A stretch of DNA of 5,925 nt from Prevotellaceae bacterium UBA1786 (GCA_002314525.1 DCGE01000117.1:1093-7017); one strand, 5' to 3'; shown: positions 1 through 5,925, counted from the first letter of the stretch. The notes: generated from the letters alone by a model not told the origin. Translations and numbers: made by a program.

Positions 1-99
1 GGCAAGGCCAAGGCGATTAAGTTCACTACGTTGGATGCAATATGTGAAGCACTTGATTGCACTCCGGGCGATGTGCTGGAGTATAGAGCTGAGAGTTAG
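1..99 (+). CDS. Cro/C1-type helix-turn-helix transcriptional regulator, C-terminal fragment
   Basis: Frame 1 is open from the first base to a TAG at 97-99, giving the last 32 residues of a protein whose start lies outside the window. The tail contains FTTLDAICEALDCTPGDVLEY, close to the end of the small one-domain Cro/C1 regulators (HTH_26, YozG-like). In that family the segment forms the last helices of the HTH fold, and the pattern 'L..IC.AL.C.PGD.LEY' is very characteristic. Such proteins are usually about 65-80 residues and bind operator DNA as dimers. The target cannot be told from this fragment. The stop lies 36 bp before the NfeD-like gene with no evident terminator between, so read-through into the next operon is possible but unproven. 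The family call is fairly secure; any specific role is unknown. Confidence 0.8.
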   Translation, partial: GKAKAIKFTTLDAICEALDCTPGDVLEYRAES

Positions 100-135
100 A
101 ACTTAAAAATGGATCATATAATATTAATTTGAATT

Positions 136-741
136 ATGTCTGAATTAATGACTACCTATCAGGAGCTTGACATGATGCTCCAGGTGTTTTGGGGAGTGGC
201 AGTAGTAGCCAGTCTGATATTTGTAATCTTGTTTGTCATGACTATCATCGGACTTGACCATAGTGACGTTGATATCGACTTCAATGCCGATGGCGACGGT
301 ACGATGATGGAGGCGGGTGACGGACTCAATATCTTCACCATCAAGAACTTCATCGGTTTCCTGATGGGATTCGGTTGGGCTGGTGTGTGTCTGTATGATT
401 CCGTCACATCTCCGGGTGTGTTGCTTCTTGTTGCATCGGTTGTAGGATGTCTGTTCGTAGGTATGTTCGTACTTATCTACAAGCAGTCGCGCAAGCTCGA
501 CAAAGACGGTACTTTCAACATCAATGACACTCTTGGCAAGACAGCCAACGTCTATCTGCGCATTCCTGCCGAGGGAAAGGGCAAAGGAAAGGTTCAGATC
601 AGTATCAATGGCTCAGTACATGAAATTGATGCAGTCACTGACGAAGATGCCATCCCATCGGGTCAGAATGTCAAGATAGTCGAGGTAATCGACAACGAGA
701 CGCTGAAGGTCGAAAACAACCAACAGACTCTGGTAATTTAA
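136..741 (+). CDS. NfeD-like membrane protein with C-terminal OB-fold (flotillin partner)
   Basis: This 201-residue protein has three likely membrane segments (about residues 17-39, 71-88 and 94-115) and a soluble tail (about 122-195) with the alternating hydrophobic pattern of an NfeD-type OB-fold (LGKTANVYLRI, then GQNVKIVEVIDNETLKVE). Between the first two segments lies a very acidic linker (residues 41-62, rich in Asp). There is no N-terminal ClpP-like serine protease domain, so it resembles the short NfeD form such as Bacillus YuaF rather than the long form. Short NfeD proteins are typically encoded beside flotillins and are thought to help build or regulate flotillin assemblies in the membrane. 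The flotillin gene follows after 49 bp with no terminator, which supports an operon. Start: ATG at 136; an in-frame ATG at 148 is an alternative, and neither has a convincing Shine-Dalgarno, as is usual in Bacteroidetes. The family is inferred from topology and context; a YqiJ-type name is also possible. Confidence 0.82.
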   Translation: MSELMTTYQELDMMLQVFWGVAVVASLIFVILFVMTIIGLDHSDVDIDFNADGDGTMMEAGDGLNIFTIKNFIGFLMGFGWAGVCLYDSVTSPGVLLLVASVVGCLFVGMFVLIYKQSRKLDKDGTFNINDTLGKTANVYLRIPAEGKGKGKVQISINGSVHEIDAVTDEDAIPSGQNVKIVEVIDNETLKVENNQQTLVI

Positions 742-790
742 GGAAGCCTAGTATAAAAAGTATTATTAATAGTCGTAAATCAAAATCATT

Positions 791-2161
791 ATGTCAATCT
801 ATCTGATTATCATTGCGATTGTAGTGGTAGTATTTCTGTTCGTCTCAATCATCAACAGGTACAGACGCTGTCCGTCTGACAAGATTCTCGTAGTCTATGG
901 AACTACCGGTAACAAAGGTTCTGCAAAGTGTATTCATGGTGGAGGCACATTCGTTTGGCCTATCATTCAGGACTATGCCTATCTGAGTCTTACTCCGATC
1001 TCTATCGATGCCAACCTGACCAACGCCCTCTCACGTCAGAATATCCGTGTTGACGTTCCGAGCCGTTTCACTGTAGGTATCTCTACTGACCCTGAGTACA
1101 TGAATGCGGCTGCTGAACGTCTTCTCGGCCAGACTCCGGGTCAGATTCAGGAACTTGCACGCGATATTCTCTTCGGTCAGTTGCGTCTTGTCATTGCTAC
1201 TATGTCAATCGAGGAACTCAACAACGACCGTGACAAATTCCTTGAGGCTATCAGTGCAAATGTCGAAGTCGAACTCAAGAAGATCGGTCTCCGCCTCATC
1301 AATGTCAACGTAACTGACATCAAGGACGAGAGTGGCTATATCGAGGCTCTCGGACGTGAGGCTGCAGCAAAGGCAATCAATGAGGCCAAGGTTCGTGTTG
1401 CCGAACAGGACAAGGTCGGTGAAATCGGTAAGGCCGATGCTCAGAAGGATGCACGAATCCAGACCAGCGATGCAAATGCAAAGGCTGTCCAGGGTGAGAA
1501 TGCTGCAAAGATCCAGATTGCCAACTCCGATGCTGAGCGCCGTCAGGCTGAGGCTGAGGCACTCCGTAAGGCAAGTGCCGCTGAGAAGGTTGCAGAGGCT
1601 CGTGCACTGCAGGAAGCATATTCTGCACAGAAAGAAGCCGAAGAGGCTCGTGCCGAGAGAGAACGCAGTACTCAGACCGCCAACGTCATCGTTGCTCAGG
1701 AAATCGAGAAACGCCGTCGTATCATCGAGGCTGAGGCTGAGGCAGAGAAGATCCGTGTTCAGGCAAAGGGTGATGCTGATGCTATCTTCGCCAAGATGGA
1801 GGCAGAGGCAAAGGGTTACTACGAAGTGCTCACCAAACAGGCAGCTGGTTACGACAAGATGGTACAGGCTGCAGGTGGCGACGCCGATAAGGCTTATCAG
1901 TTGCTGCTCATCGAGAAACTCCCGGAACTCGTACGCACTCAGGTCGAGGCAATCAAGGGCATCAACATCGATCACGTAACTGTTTGGGACAGCGGGGCAG
2001 GTGCCGACGGCAAAGGCAGCACAGCCAATTTCCTCTCAGGACTGATGAAGAGTGTTCCTCCGCTTCACGACCTCTTCAACCAGGCAGGACTCGACCTTCC
2101 TGAGTACCTTGCCAAGAAGAAGGAAATCGAACAGGTAACAGAAGTCACCCCTGAAAACTAA
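791..2161 (+). CDS. Flotillin family protein (SPFH domain membrane scaffold)
   Basis: This 456-residue protein begins with a hydrophobic anchor (about residues 3-20, YLIIIAIVVVVFLFVSI), followed by the SPFH/band 7 domain (about 25-190). The SPFH part includes CIHGGGTFVWPIIQ near the start and VELKKIGLRLINVNVTDIKD near the end, both typical of flotillins. Residues 190-345 are a long Ala/Glu/Lys/Arg-rich coiled coil with repeated 'EAEAEK' motifs. The end (about 345-430) has the flotillin C-terminal pattern KAYQLLLIEKLPELVRTQVEAI (residues 367-388), which in the family supports oligomer formation. Flotillins form large oligomers that organise membrane microdomains and affect fluidity, signalling complexes and stress tolerance. 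The upstream NfeD-like gene is the usual partner (YuaF/FloT arrangement), and a strong terminator follows 16 bp after the stop. Length and domain order are normal for a bacterial flotillin, and nothing appears truncated. The specific cargo in this organism is unknown. Confidence 0.95.
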   Translation: MSIYLIIIAIVVVVFLFVSIINRYRRCPSDKILVVYGTTGNKGSAKCIHGGGTFVWPIIQDYAYLSLTPISIDANLTNALSRQNIRVDVPSRFTVGISTDPEYMNAAAERLLGQTPGQIQELARDILFGQLRLVIATMSIEELNNDRDKFLEAISANVEVELKKIGLRLINVNVTDIKDESGYIEALGREAAAKAINEAKVRVAEQDKVGEIGKADAQKDARIQTSDANAKAVQGENAAKIQIANSDAERRQAEAEALRKASAAEKVAEARALQEAYSAQKEAEEARAERERSTQTANVIVAQEIEKRRRIIEAEAEAEKIRVQAKGDADAIFAKMEAEAKGYYEVLTKQAAGYDKMVQAAGGDADKAYQLLLIEKLPELVRTQVEAIKGINIDHVTVWDSGAGADGKGSTANFLSGLMKSVPPLHDLFNQAGLDLPEYLAKKKEIEQVTEVTPEN

Positions 2162-2176
2162 TACACAACAACTCAG

Positions 2177-2206
2177 AAAACCGTCTCGCTTCAGAGGCGG
2201 TTTTTT
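2177..2206 (+). terminator. Intrinsic terminator of the nfeD-like/flotillin operon
   Basis: AAAACCGTCTC (2177-2187) pairs with GAGGCGGTTTT (2194-2204) around a 6-nt loop, with one G-U wobble, and the 3' arm runs into six Ts (2201-2206). It begins 16 bp after the flotillin stop. The G/C-rich stem plus U-tract is a textbook Rho-independent terminator and marks the end of the operon. The A-tract on the 5' side could give some activity on the other strand, but no minus-strand gene needs it. Confidence 0.92.
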
Positions 2207-2329
2207 AGTAAATTTAATTTTACAAGTGAGCCTCTATTTGCACCCAAATTCTAATATTTGATGCACTGATAAAATGCAGTTTACTTGTGATTTTGCATTA
2301 TTTTGGTGCAATATTTTGAAGTGAATTTC
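2207..2329. other. AT-rich non-coding spacer with clustered TGCA palindromes
   Basis: No credible gene is present between the flotillin terminator and the promoter of the HU-like gene. The stretch is AT-rich and carries five TGCA tetramers (at 2239, 2262, 2275, 2294 and 2307), with three more in and after the promoter. Two small inverted repeats are visible: AATGCA (2273-2278) with TGCATT (2294-2299), and TTGCA (2293-2297) with TGCAA (2307-2311). These overlap, so only one could form at a time. They may be operator-like sites upstream of the promoter, but this rests on pattern alone. Confidence 0.4.
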
Positions 2330-2360
2330 TTGTCTCTTTTGCAAAAAATCATTATCTTTG
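2330..2360 (+). promoter_or_regulatory. Probable Bacteroidetes-type promoter for the HU-like gene
   Basis: TATCTTTG at 2353-2360 matches the Bacteroidetes -7 consensus TAnnTTTG exactly, and TTG at 2330-2332 lies 20 bp upstream, in the range expected for the -33 element. Transcription would start near 2366-2368, giving an untranslated leader of about 355 nt before the ATG at 2723. It is the best promoter match in this intergenic stretch. A nearer TTTG at 2338-2341 is too close to the -7 box to be the -33 element. Use of the site is inferred from sequence only. Confidence 0.65.
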
Positions 2361-2524
2361 CACTTTCTATCAATCGTGCACAGGTTATTTCGTGAAACCG
2401 AAGCCTAAGGGCTGAGATGACGCACTTTGCCAGTCCCTCAAGCTGTCGGCATCGGCCCCACAAGCAGTTACAATCTGTCACGGCAGGTTTGACGATGTAC
2501 CGCGAGAGCTGAGATGAGGCTGGA

Positions 2525-2585
2525 ACAATAGAGTATTGTACCGCGATACAATAGACTATTGTTCACTGGTACAATAGACTATTGT
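2525..2585. repeat. Three 15-bp palindromes at exact 23-bp spacing
   Basis: ACAATAGACTATTGT occurs at 2548-2562 and 2571-2585, and the one-base variant ACAATAGAGTATTGT at 2525-2539. The two exact copies are perfect 7-1-7 inverted repeats, and start-to-start spacing is 23 bp both times. The 8-bp spacers differ (ACCGCGAT, then TCACTGGT), so the palindrome is conserved rather than the whole repeat unit. This fits a tandem operator for a dimeric DNA-binding protein, or a run of weak AU-rich RNA hairpins within the leader. It is not a CRISPR array: the units are too short and the spacers are only 8 bp. Confidence 0.93.
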
Positions 2586-2619
2586 TCAAAGTACGCGACA
2601 CGTCGTCCTCCACATAGTT

Positions 2620-2663
2620 ACTTCTCGTGAGACAGACAGCGACTTCCCGTGAGACAGACAGCG
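2620..2663. repeat. 22-bp direct tandem duplication
   Basis: Two adjacent 22-bp units (2620-2641 and 2642-2663) differ only at position 6 (T in the first, C in the second); both end in CGTGAGACAGACAGCG. Each unit also contains the shorter internal repeat GACAGACAGCG. The block lies 34 bp after the palindromes and 59 bp before the HU-like start. It could be a slippage duplication or a pair of protein-binding sites. A unit length of 22 is not a multiple of three, and no gene spans it. Confidence 0.93.
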
Positions 2664-2722
2664 ACCGCAAGTTGGGCCGACATCCATAGTTCAATAAGAT
2701 ATAAACTTCAATAATAACAGAT

Positions 2723-3202
2723 ATGATTAACTATTCGTTAGGTATAAAAGCAAAGCATGTAGGCCATCTAGAAGATGGCAAACAGTGGGTGGCATGCCCA
2801 CAGTATGAATCGGTATTGAGTCTTGATGATTTCGCAAAGTTCGTTTCCCCCAAAAATATTGATAGGAGGTTGGAAATAAAGGCTGCAATCGAGTTGATTG
2901 CCAACGACCTGAGGAAGTGCCTCAGAATGGGATACAAGGTTGACTTGGGTGAATTGGGACAATTCTCCATCAAGTTCAAGGGCGACCCTGTTGAAGTAGC
3001 TGAAGGAGCAGAATTCAATCCCAGAGTCCAAATCAAGGACATTGTTCCCGTATGGACGCCAAGCGAGAATCTCAAGTCGATACTGGAAGAACATTCTGGA
3101 GATGTTTCCATTCAGTGGAAACTCAAGCCTGACCGCAGGACTGAGAAGAAAGTCAACAAGGCCACAAAGAATGCCCAGACGGTTGTGGATATCTCGAAAT
3201 AA
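2723..3202 (+). CDS. HU-related (HU-HIG type) DNA-binding protein
   Basis: This 159-residue protein matches the HU-related family that is abundant in Bacteroidetes. Residues 35-70 form the helical part (DDFAKFVSPKNIDRRLEIKAAIELIANDLRKCLRMG). They are followed by VDLGELGQFSIKFKGDPVE (73-91), equivalent to the HU 'GFGSF' strand, then a beta-arm with FNPRV (98-102) and the closing VPVWTPSENLKSIL (108-121). In HU the arm and its proline bend the DNA minor groove. The N-terminal 34 residues and the lysine/arginine-rich tail (133-150) extend beyond the roughly 90-residue HU core. HU-related proteins of this type are often about 120-170 residues, so length is normal. Likely role: nucleoid-associated or site-preferring DNA binding; the specific target is unknown. 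It stands alone between its own promoter and a possible terminator, behind a long repeat-bearing leader, which hints at post-transcriptional control or autoregulation. Start: ATG at 2723, without clear Shine-Dalgarno. Confidence 0.85.
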   Translation: MINYSLGIKAKHVGHLEDGKQWVACPQYESVLSLDDFAKFVSPKNIDRRLEIKAAIELIANDLRKCLRMGYKVDLGELGQFSIKFKGDPVEVAEGAEFNPRVQIKDIVPVWTPSENLKSILEEHSGDVSIQWKLKPDRRTEKKVNKATKNAQTVVDISK

Positions 3203-3233
3203 TCAAGTGAAACTGTAGGGAGCACTGACAGAG

Positions 3234-3266
3234 AAAAATCAGGTTCACATCCCGCATGGATTTTTT
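3234..3266 (+). terminator. Possible terminator after the HU-like gene
   Basis: AAAAATC (3234-3240) pairs with GATTTTT (3259-3265), and the 3' arm is a T-tract (3261-3266). An inner CAT/ATG pairing (3248-3250 with 3256-3258) is possible across an asymmetric internal loop. The stem is AT-rich, so this is weaker than the flotillin terminator. Its place 31 bp after the stop supports the role. Confidence 0.4.
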
Positions 3267-3330
3267 CGCTCAAAAACAAATCGTGTGAGGGGATTTTTGC
3301 GTTTACTCACGTAAATTCTTGCGACTGGGC

Positions 3331-3361
3331 TGTGCCGTACGGATTTTTTTTCGTAACTTTG
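3331..3361 (+). promoter_or_regulatory. Probable promoter of parC
   Basis: TAACTTTG at 3354-3361 is a full match to the Bacteroidetes -7 element TAnnTTTG. The upstream region has only a weak -33 candidate (TGTG at 3331-3334, 19 bp away). The predicted start would fall near 3367-3369, only about a dozen bases before the parC ATG, so the leader would be very short. An inverted repeat GTGAG/CTCAC (3285-3289 with 3306-3310) lies just upstream and could be an operator. Confidence 0.6.
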
Positions 3362-3379
3362 CATACAAATTGGCTTGTT

Positions 3380-5925
3380 ATGTCAAAAGACGAAGAAAAG
3401 AATATTGAAGAGGAAGGCAAGTTGGTTCAGGCACCGGCTTCGGATTACGATCCTACGACGATGAGTGACGGTATTACTCACCATCTTAGTGGTATGTATC
3501 AGAACTGGTTTCTTGATTATGCCAGTTATGTGATTCTGGAACGTGCCGTACCGCATATCATCGATGGTCTGAAACCTGTTCAGCGCCGCATTCTGCACAG
3601 CATGAAGCGTATGGACGACGGCCGCTACAACAAGGTGGCGAACATCGTGGGCCACACCATGCAGTTCCATCCTCATGGTGATGCCAGCATCAAGGATGCC
3701 CTGGTTCAGATGGGGCAGAAGGAATTGCTCATAGATTGTCAGGGTAACTGGGGTAACATACTCACCGGCGACGATGCAGCAGCCGGCCGATATATCGAGG
3801 CACGTCTGTCGAAGTTCGCACTCGACGTGGTGTTCAATCCCAAGACCACAGAGTGGAAACTCTCGTACGACGGCAGGAATAAGGAACCTATAGCACTGCC
3901 TGTGAAGTTTCCTCTGTTGCTGGCTCAGGGCGGTGAGGGTATTGCCGTAGGTCTGAGTTCAAAGATATTGCCTCACAACTTCAATGAGCTGTGTGACGGT
4001 GCCATCAGCTACCTGCACGGTGAGGAGTTCCATCTGTATCCTGACTTCCAGACAGGCGGTTTTGTCGATGTGTCGAAATACAATGACGGTCAGAGAGGCG
4101 GTACGGTGAGAGTCCGTGCGAAGATCGAGAAACTGGATCAGAAGACTCTCGTAATACGTGAGATTCCTTTCGGCAAGACAGCGACATCACTGATTGAATC
4201 AATCCTGAAAGCCATAGAGAAGGGTAAGATAAAGGCCAAGAAGGTGGATGACAATACGGCTGCCGAGGTTGAGATCATCATCACGCTCTCTCCGGGTGTT
4301 TCATCGGACAAGACCATAGACGCCCTGTATGCCTTCACCGACTGTGAGGTGAGTATAGCACCCAACTGCTGTGTGATTGACGAGAATATGCCGAAGTTCC
4401 TTACCGTCAGCGATGTGCTGAGAAAGTCGGCTGACAACACCAAGGAACTCATCCGTCAGGAACTGCTTATCCGCAAGAACGAACTGCTGGAACAGCTGCA
4501 CTTCTCAAGTCTGGAACGTATCTTCATTGAGGAACGCATATACAAGGACAAGAAATTCGAGAACGCCGAAAGTCAGGACGAGGCATGTGCCCATATCGAT
4601 GACAGACTGACTCCGTTCTACAAGGATATGGTGCGTGAGGTGACGAAGGACGACATCCTCAAGTTGCTTGACATACGCATGGAGCGTATCCTGAAATACA
4701 ACAAAGACAAGGCCGACGAACTGATACGCCGTATCAAGGAAGAGATTGAGGAGATAAACCACGATCTTGACAACCTTGTTGAGGTGACGGTTCAGTGGTA
4801 CAGGTTCCTGAAGACGAAGTATGGCGAGGAACATCCGCGTATGACGGAGATCCGCAACTTCGACACAATCGAGGCAGCCACCGTAGCCGAAGCAAATCAG
4901 AAACTATACATCAACAGGGCTGAGGGATTCATCGGAACAAGTCTGAAGAAGGATGAATTCGTATGCAACTGCTCGGATATTGACGACGTGATCATCTTCT
5001 ATAAGGATGGTACGTACAAGGTGACGAAAGTGGCAGACAAGATATTCGTCGGTGAGAACGAGCGCTCAAAGGCAGAGAAGCGGAAGACGGAAATCATCCA
5101 TGTGGCTGTGTTCAAAAAGAACGACACCCGTACGATATACAACGTATGCTACAAAGACGGCAAGACCGGTGTCAGCTATATCAAGCGATTCAATGTTCCG
5201 GTTCTGTTGCGTGATCATGAATACGACGTCACGATGGGAACCCCGAAGTCGCGTATCACATATTTCACATCGAACTCGAACGGTGAAGCCGAGACGATAC
5301 GAATCACCCTGAAACCTCTGCCGATGCTCAAGAAACTGATGTTTGACAAGGACTTCAGTGAGATAGCCGTGAAGGGAAGGAGTGCAAGGGGTAACCAACT
5401 GACCAAGCACGACATCCTCAGGATTGGACTGAAAGCTCATGGCGGCAGTACTCTCGGCGGACGCAAGGTATGGTTTGACCAGGATGTCAACCGTCTGAAC
5501 TATGAGGGTCACGGTGACTTTCTCGGTGAGTTCCAGAGCGATGAGACGATACTGTGTATCCTTGACAGCGGCGATTTCTATGTAACGAATTTCGATGTCA
5601 ACAATCACTACGAGCAGAACATCATCAGACTGGAGAAATACGATGCCGACAAGATATGGACTGCCGTACTGTGGGATGCCGACCAGAAGGGACTTCCTTA
5701 CATCAAGCGATTCGTGGCTGAACAGTCGTTCAAGAAGCAGAACTTCCTCGGTGAGAATCCGGAGAGTAAACTCATACTGCTGACGGATACATATTATCCA
5801 CGTCTGCAGCTCACCTATCTGGAGTCTGACACCGAGAAGGGACCGACGGAACTTGATGTGGAAGAGTTCATTGCCGTAAAGGGCTTCAAGGCGAAGGGCA
5901 AGCGTCTGACCATGCTCAAACTTGA
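3380..5925 (+). CDS. parC: DNA topoisomerase IV subunit A (ParC), 3' end outside window
   Basis: The frame stays open from ATG 3380 to the last base: 848 complete codons plus two bases, with no stop. ParC is the DNA-breaking and rejoining subunit of topoisomerase IV, which separates replicated chromosomes together with ParE. Residues 38-75 hold the conserved start of the breakage-reunion domain (DGLKPVQRRILHSM, 62-75). FHPHGD is at 96-101, and the catalytic Arg-Tyr pair is R137-Y138 in GRYIEARLS (tyrosine codon at 3791). Residues 350-470 are the coiled-coil dimerisation region, and the beta-pinwheel C-terminal domain starts near 510. There is no gyrase GyrA-box (QRRGGKG); a related KGRSARGNQLTK sits at 665-676. 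This, together with HPHGDASI, points to ParC rather than GyrA. Bacteroidetes ParC is roughly 900 residues, so only a short tail should be missing. parE is not directly upstream. The position equivalent to E. coli GyrA Ser83 is Ala102; Asp87 corresponds to Asp106. Confidence 0.93.
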   Translation, partial: MSKDEEKNIEEEGKLVQAPASDYDPTTMSDGITHHLSGMYQNWFLDYASYVILERAVPHIIDGLKPVQRRILHSMKRMDDGRYNKVANIVGHTMQFHPHGDASIKDALVQMGQKELLIDCQGNWGNILTGDDAAAGRYIEARLSKFALDVVFNPKTTEWKLSYDGRNKEPIALPVKFPLLLAQGGEGIAVGLSSKILPHNFNELCDGAISYLHGEEFHLYPDFQTGGFVDVSKYNDGQRGGTVRVRAKIEKLDQKTLVIREIPFGKTATSLIESILKAIEKGKIKAKKVDDNTAAEVEIIITLSPGVSSDKTIDALYAFTDCEVSIAPNCCVIDENMPKFLTVSDVLRKSADNTKELIRQELLIRKNELLEQLHFSSLERIFIEERIYKDKKFENAESQDEACAHIDDRLTPFYKDMVREVTKDDILKLLDIRMERILKYNKDKADELIRRIKEEIEEINHDLDNLVEVTVQWYRFLKTKYGEEHPRMTEIRNFDTIEAATVAEANQKLYINRAEGFIGTSLKKDEFVCNCSDIDDVIIFYKDGTYKVTKVADKIFVGENERSKAEKRKTEIIHVAVFKKNDTRTIYNVCYKDGKTGVSYIKRFNVPVLLRDHEYDVTMGTPKSRITYFTSNSNGEAETIRITLKPLPMLKKLMFDKDFSEIAVKGRSARGNQLTKHDILRIGLKAHGGSTLGGRKVWFDQDVNRLNYEGHGDFLGEFQSDETILCILDSGDFYVTNFDVNNHYEQNIIRLEKYDADKIWTAVLWDADQKGLPYIKRFVAEQSFKKQNFLGENPESKLILLTDTYYPRLQLTYLESDTEKGPTELDVEEFIAVKGFKAKGKRLTMLKL

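Larger units (their letters stand above)
2366..2722 (+). promoter_or_regulatory. Long, probably structured 5' leader upstream of the HU-like gene
   Basis: About 355 nt separate the predicted transcription start from the HU-like ATG, with no convincing gene. The first 60 nt can be drawn as a small three-way junction: GTGC (2376-2379) with GCAC (2422-2425), enclosing hairpins GGTT/AACC (2383-2386 with 2396-2399) and AGCC/GGCT (2402-2405 with 2410-2413). Downstream come two copies of GCTGAGATGA (2411-2420 and 2508-2517), three 15-bp palindromes (2525-2585) and a 22-bp tandem repeat (2620-2663). The middle is noticeably richer in G+C than the promoter-side flank. CTGAGA recalls the TPP riboswitch, but its second conserved half is absent. 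I do not recognise a known riboswitch; it could be a cis-regulatory leader, a small RNA gene or a dispersed repeat element. The stems are short and unsupported by covariation. Confidence 0.4.

Noticed and set aside
1205..1975. 256-codon open frame on the minus strand inside the flotillin gene
   Set aside because: It is antisense to a well-supported flotillin. Its Leu/Ser/Cys-rich product mirrors the Glu/Lys/Ala-rich coiled coil, and it has no own promoter or homologous domain that I recognise.
1332..1979. 215-codon + strand frame overlapping the flotillin gene
   Set aside because: The Arg/Ser/Gln-rich product is the shifted reading of the repetitive coiled-coil codons; long stop-free shadows are expected there.
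2281..2481. 66-codon minus-strand frame across the HU-like promoter and leader
   Set aside because: It runs through the promoter and structured leader, has no recognisable domain, and its end is simple AT-rich sequence.
2417..2512. 31-codon open frame in the leader as a regulatory small ORF
   Set aside because: No ribosome binding signal, Ser/Arg/His-rich composition without a stalling-type motif, and no comparative support; its bracketing repeats are noted as a finding instead.
2408..2520. TPP riboswitch suggested by CTGAGA motifs
   Set aside because: The second conserved half of the THI element is not found, and the downstream gene has no link to thiamine.
2525..2585. CRISPR array
   Set aside because: Units of 15 bp with 8-bp spacers are far below CRISPR dimensions and no cas gene is nearby.
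5066..5608. 180-codon minus-strand frame within parC
   Set aside because: It is antisense to the conserved ParC C-terminal domain with no independent coding evidence.

Overview
The window looks like chromosomal DNA from a Bacteroidales bacterium, most likely Prevotella or a close relative. The evidence is Bacteroidetes-type promoter elements (TAnnTTTG), little Shine-Dalgarno sequence before the starts, an HU-related DNA-binding protein of the type expanded in this phylum, and a topoisomerase IV A subunit with the Bacteroidetes-style HPHGDASI motif. The genus is inferred. All genes read on the + strand.

Layout: (1) 1-99 is the 3' end of a small Cro/C1-type HTH regulator. (2) 136-2161 is a two-gene operon, an NfeD-like membrane protein with an OB-fold tail followed 49 bp later by a flotillin (SPFH) protein, closed by a clear intrinsic terminator at 2177-2206. 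(3) 2207-2722 is a roughly 515-bp non-coding stretch. It holds a probable promoter (2330-2360), a predicted leader of about 355 nt, three 15-bp palindromes on an exact 23-bp period (2525-2585) and a 22-bp tandem duplication (2620-2663). (4) 2723-3202 encodes an HU-related DNA-binding protein. (5) 3203-3379 is a 177-bp spacer with a possible terminator and a likely promoter. (6) 3380 to the window end is parC, cut off at its 3' end after 848 codons.

The NfeD-like and flotillin proteins probably form one membrane-microdomain module comparable to Bacillus YuaF/FloT. The HU-like protein and ParC both act on DNA architecture or topology, but each appears to have its own promoter, so a functional link is only suggested by adjacency. 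The protein-coding content is conventional. The least explained part is the leader of the HU-like gene, with its periodic palindromes, tandem repeats and possible RNA structure. I found no CRISPR array, tRNA, rRNA, transposase or recognisable defence system.
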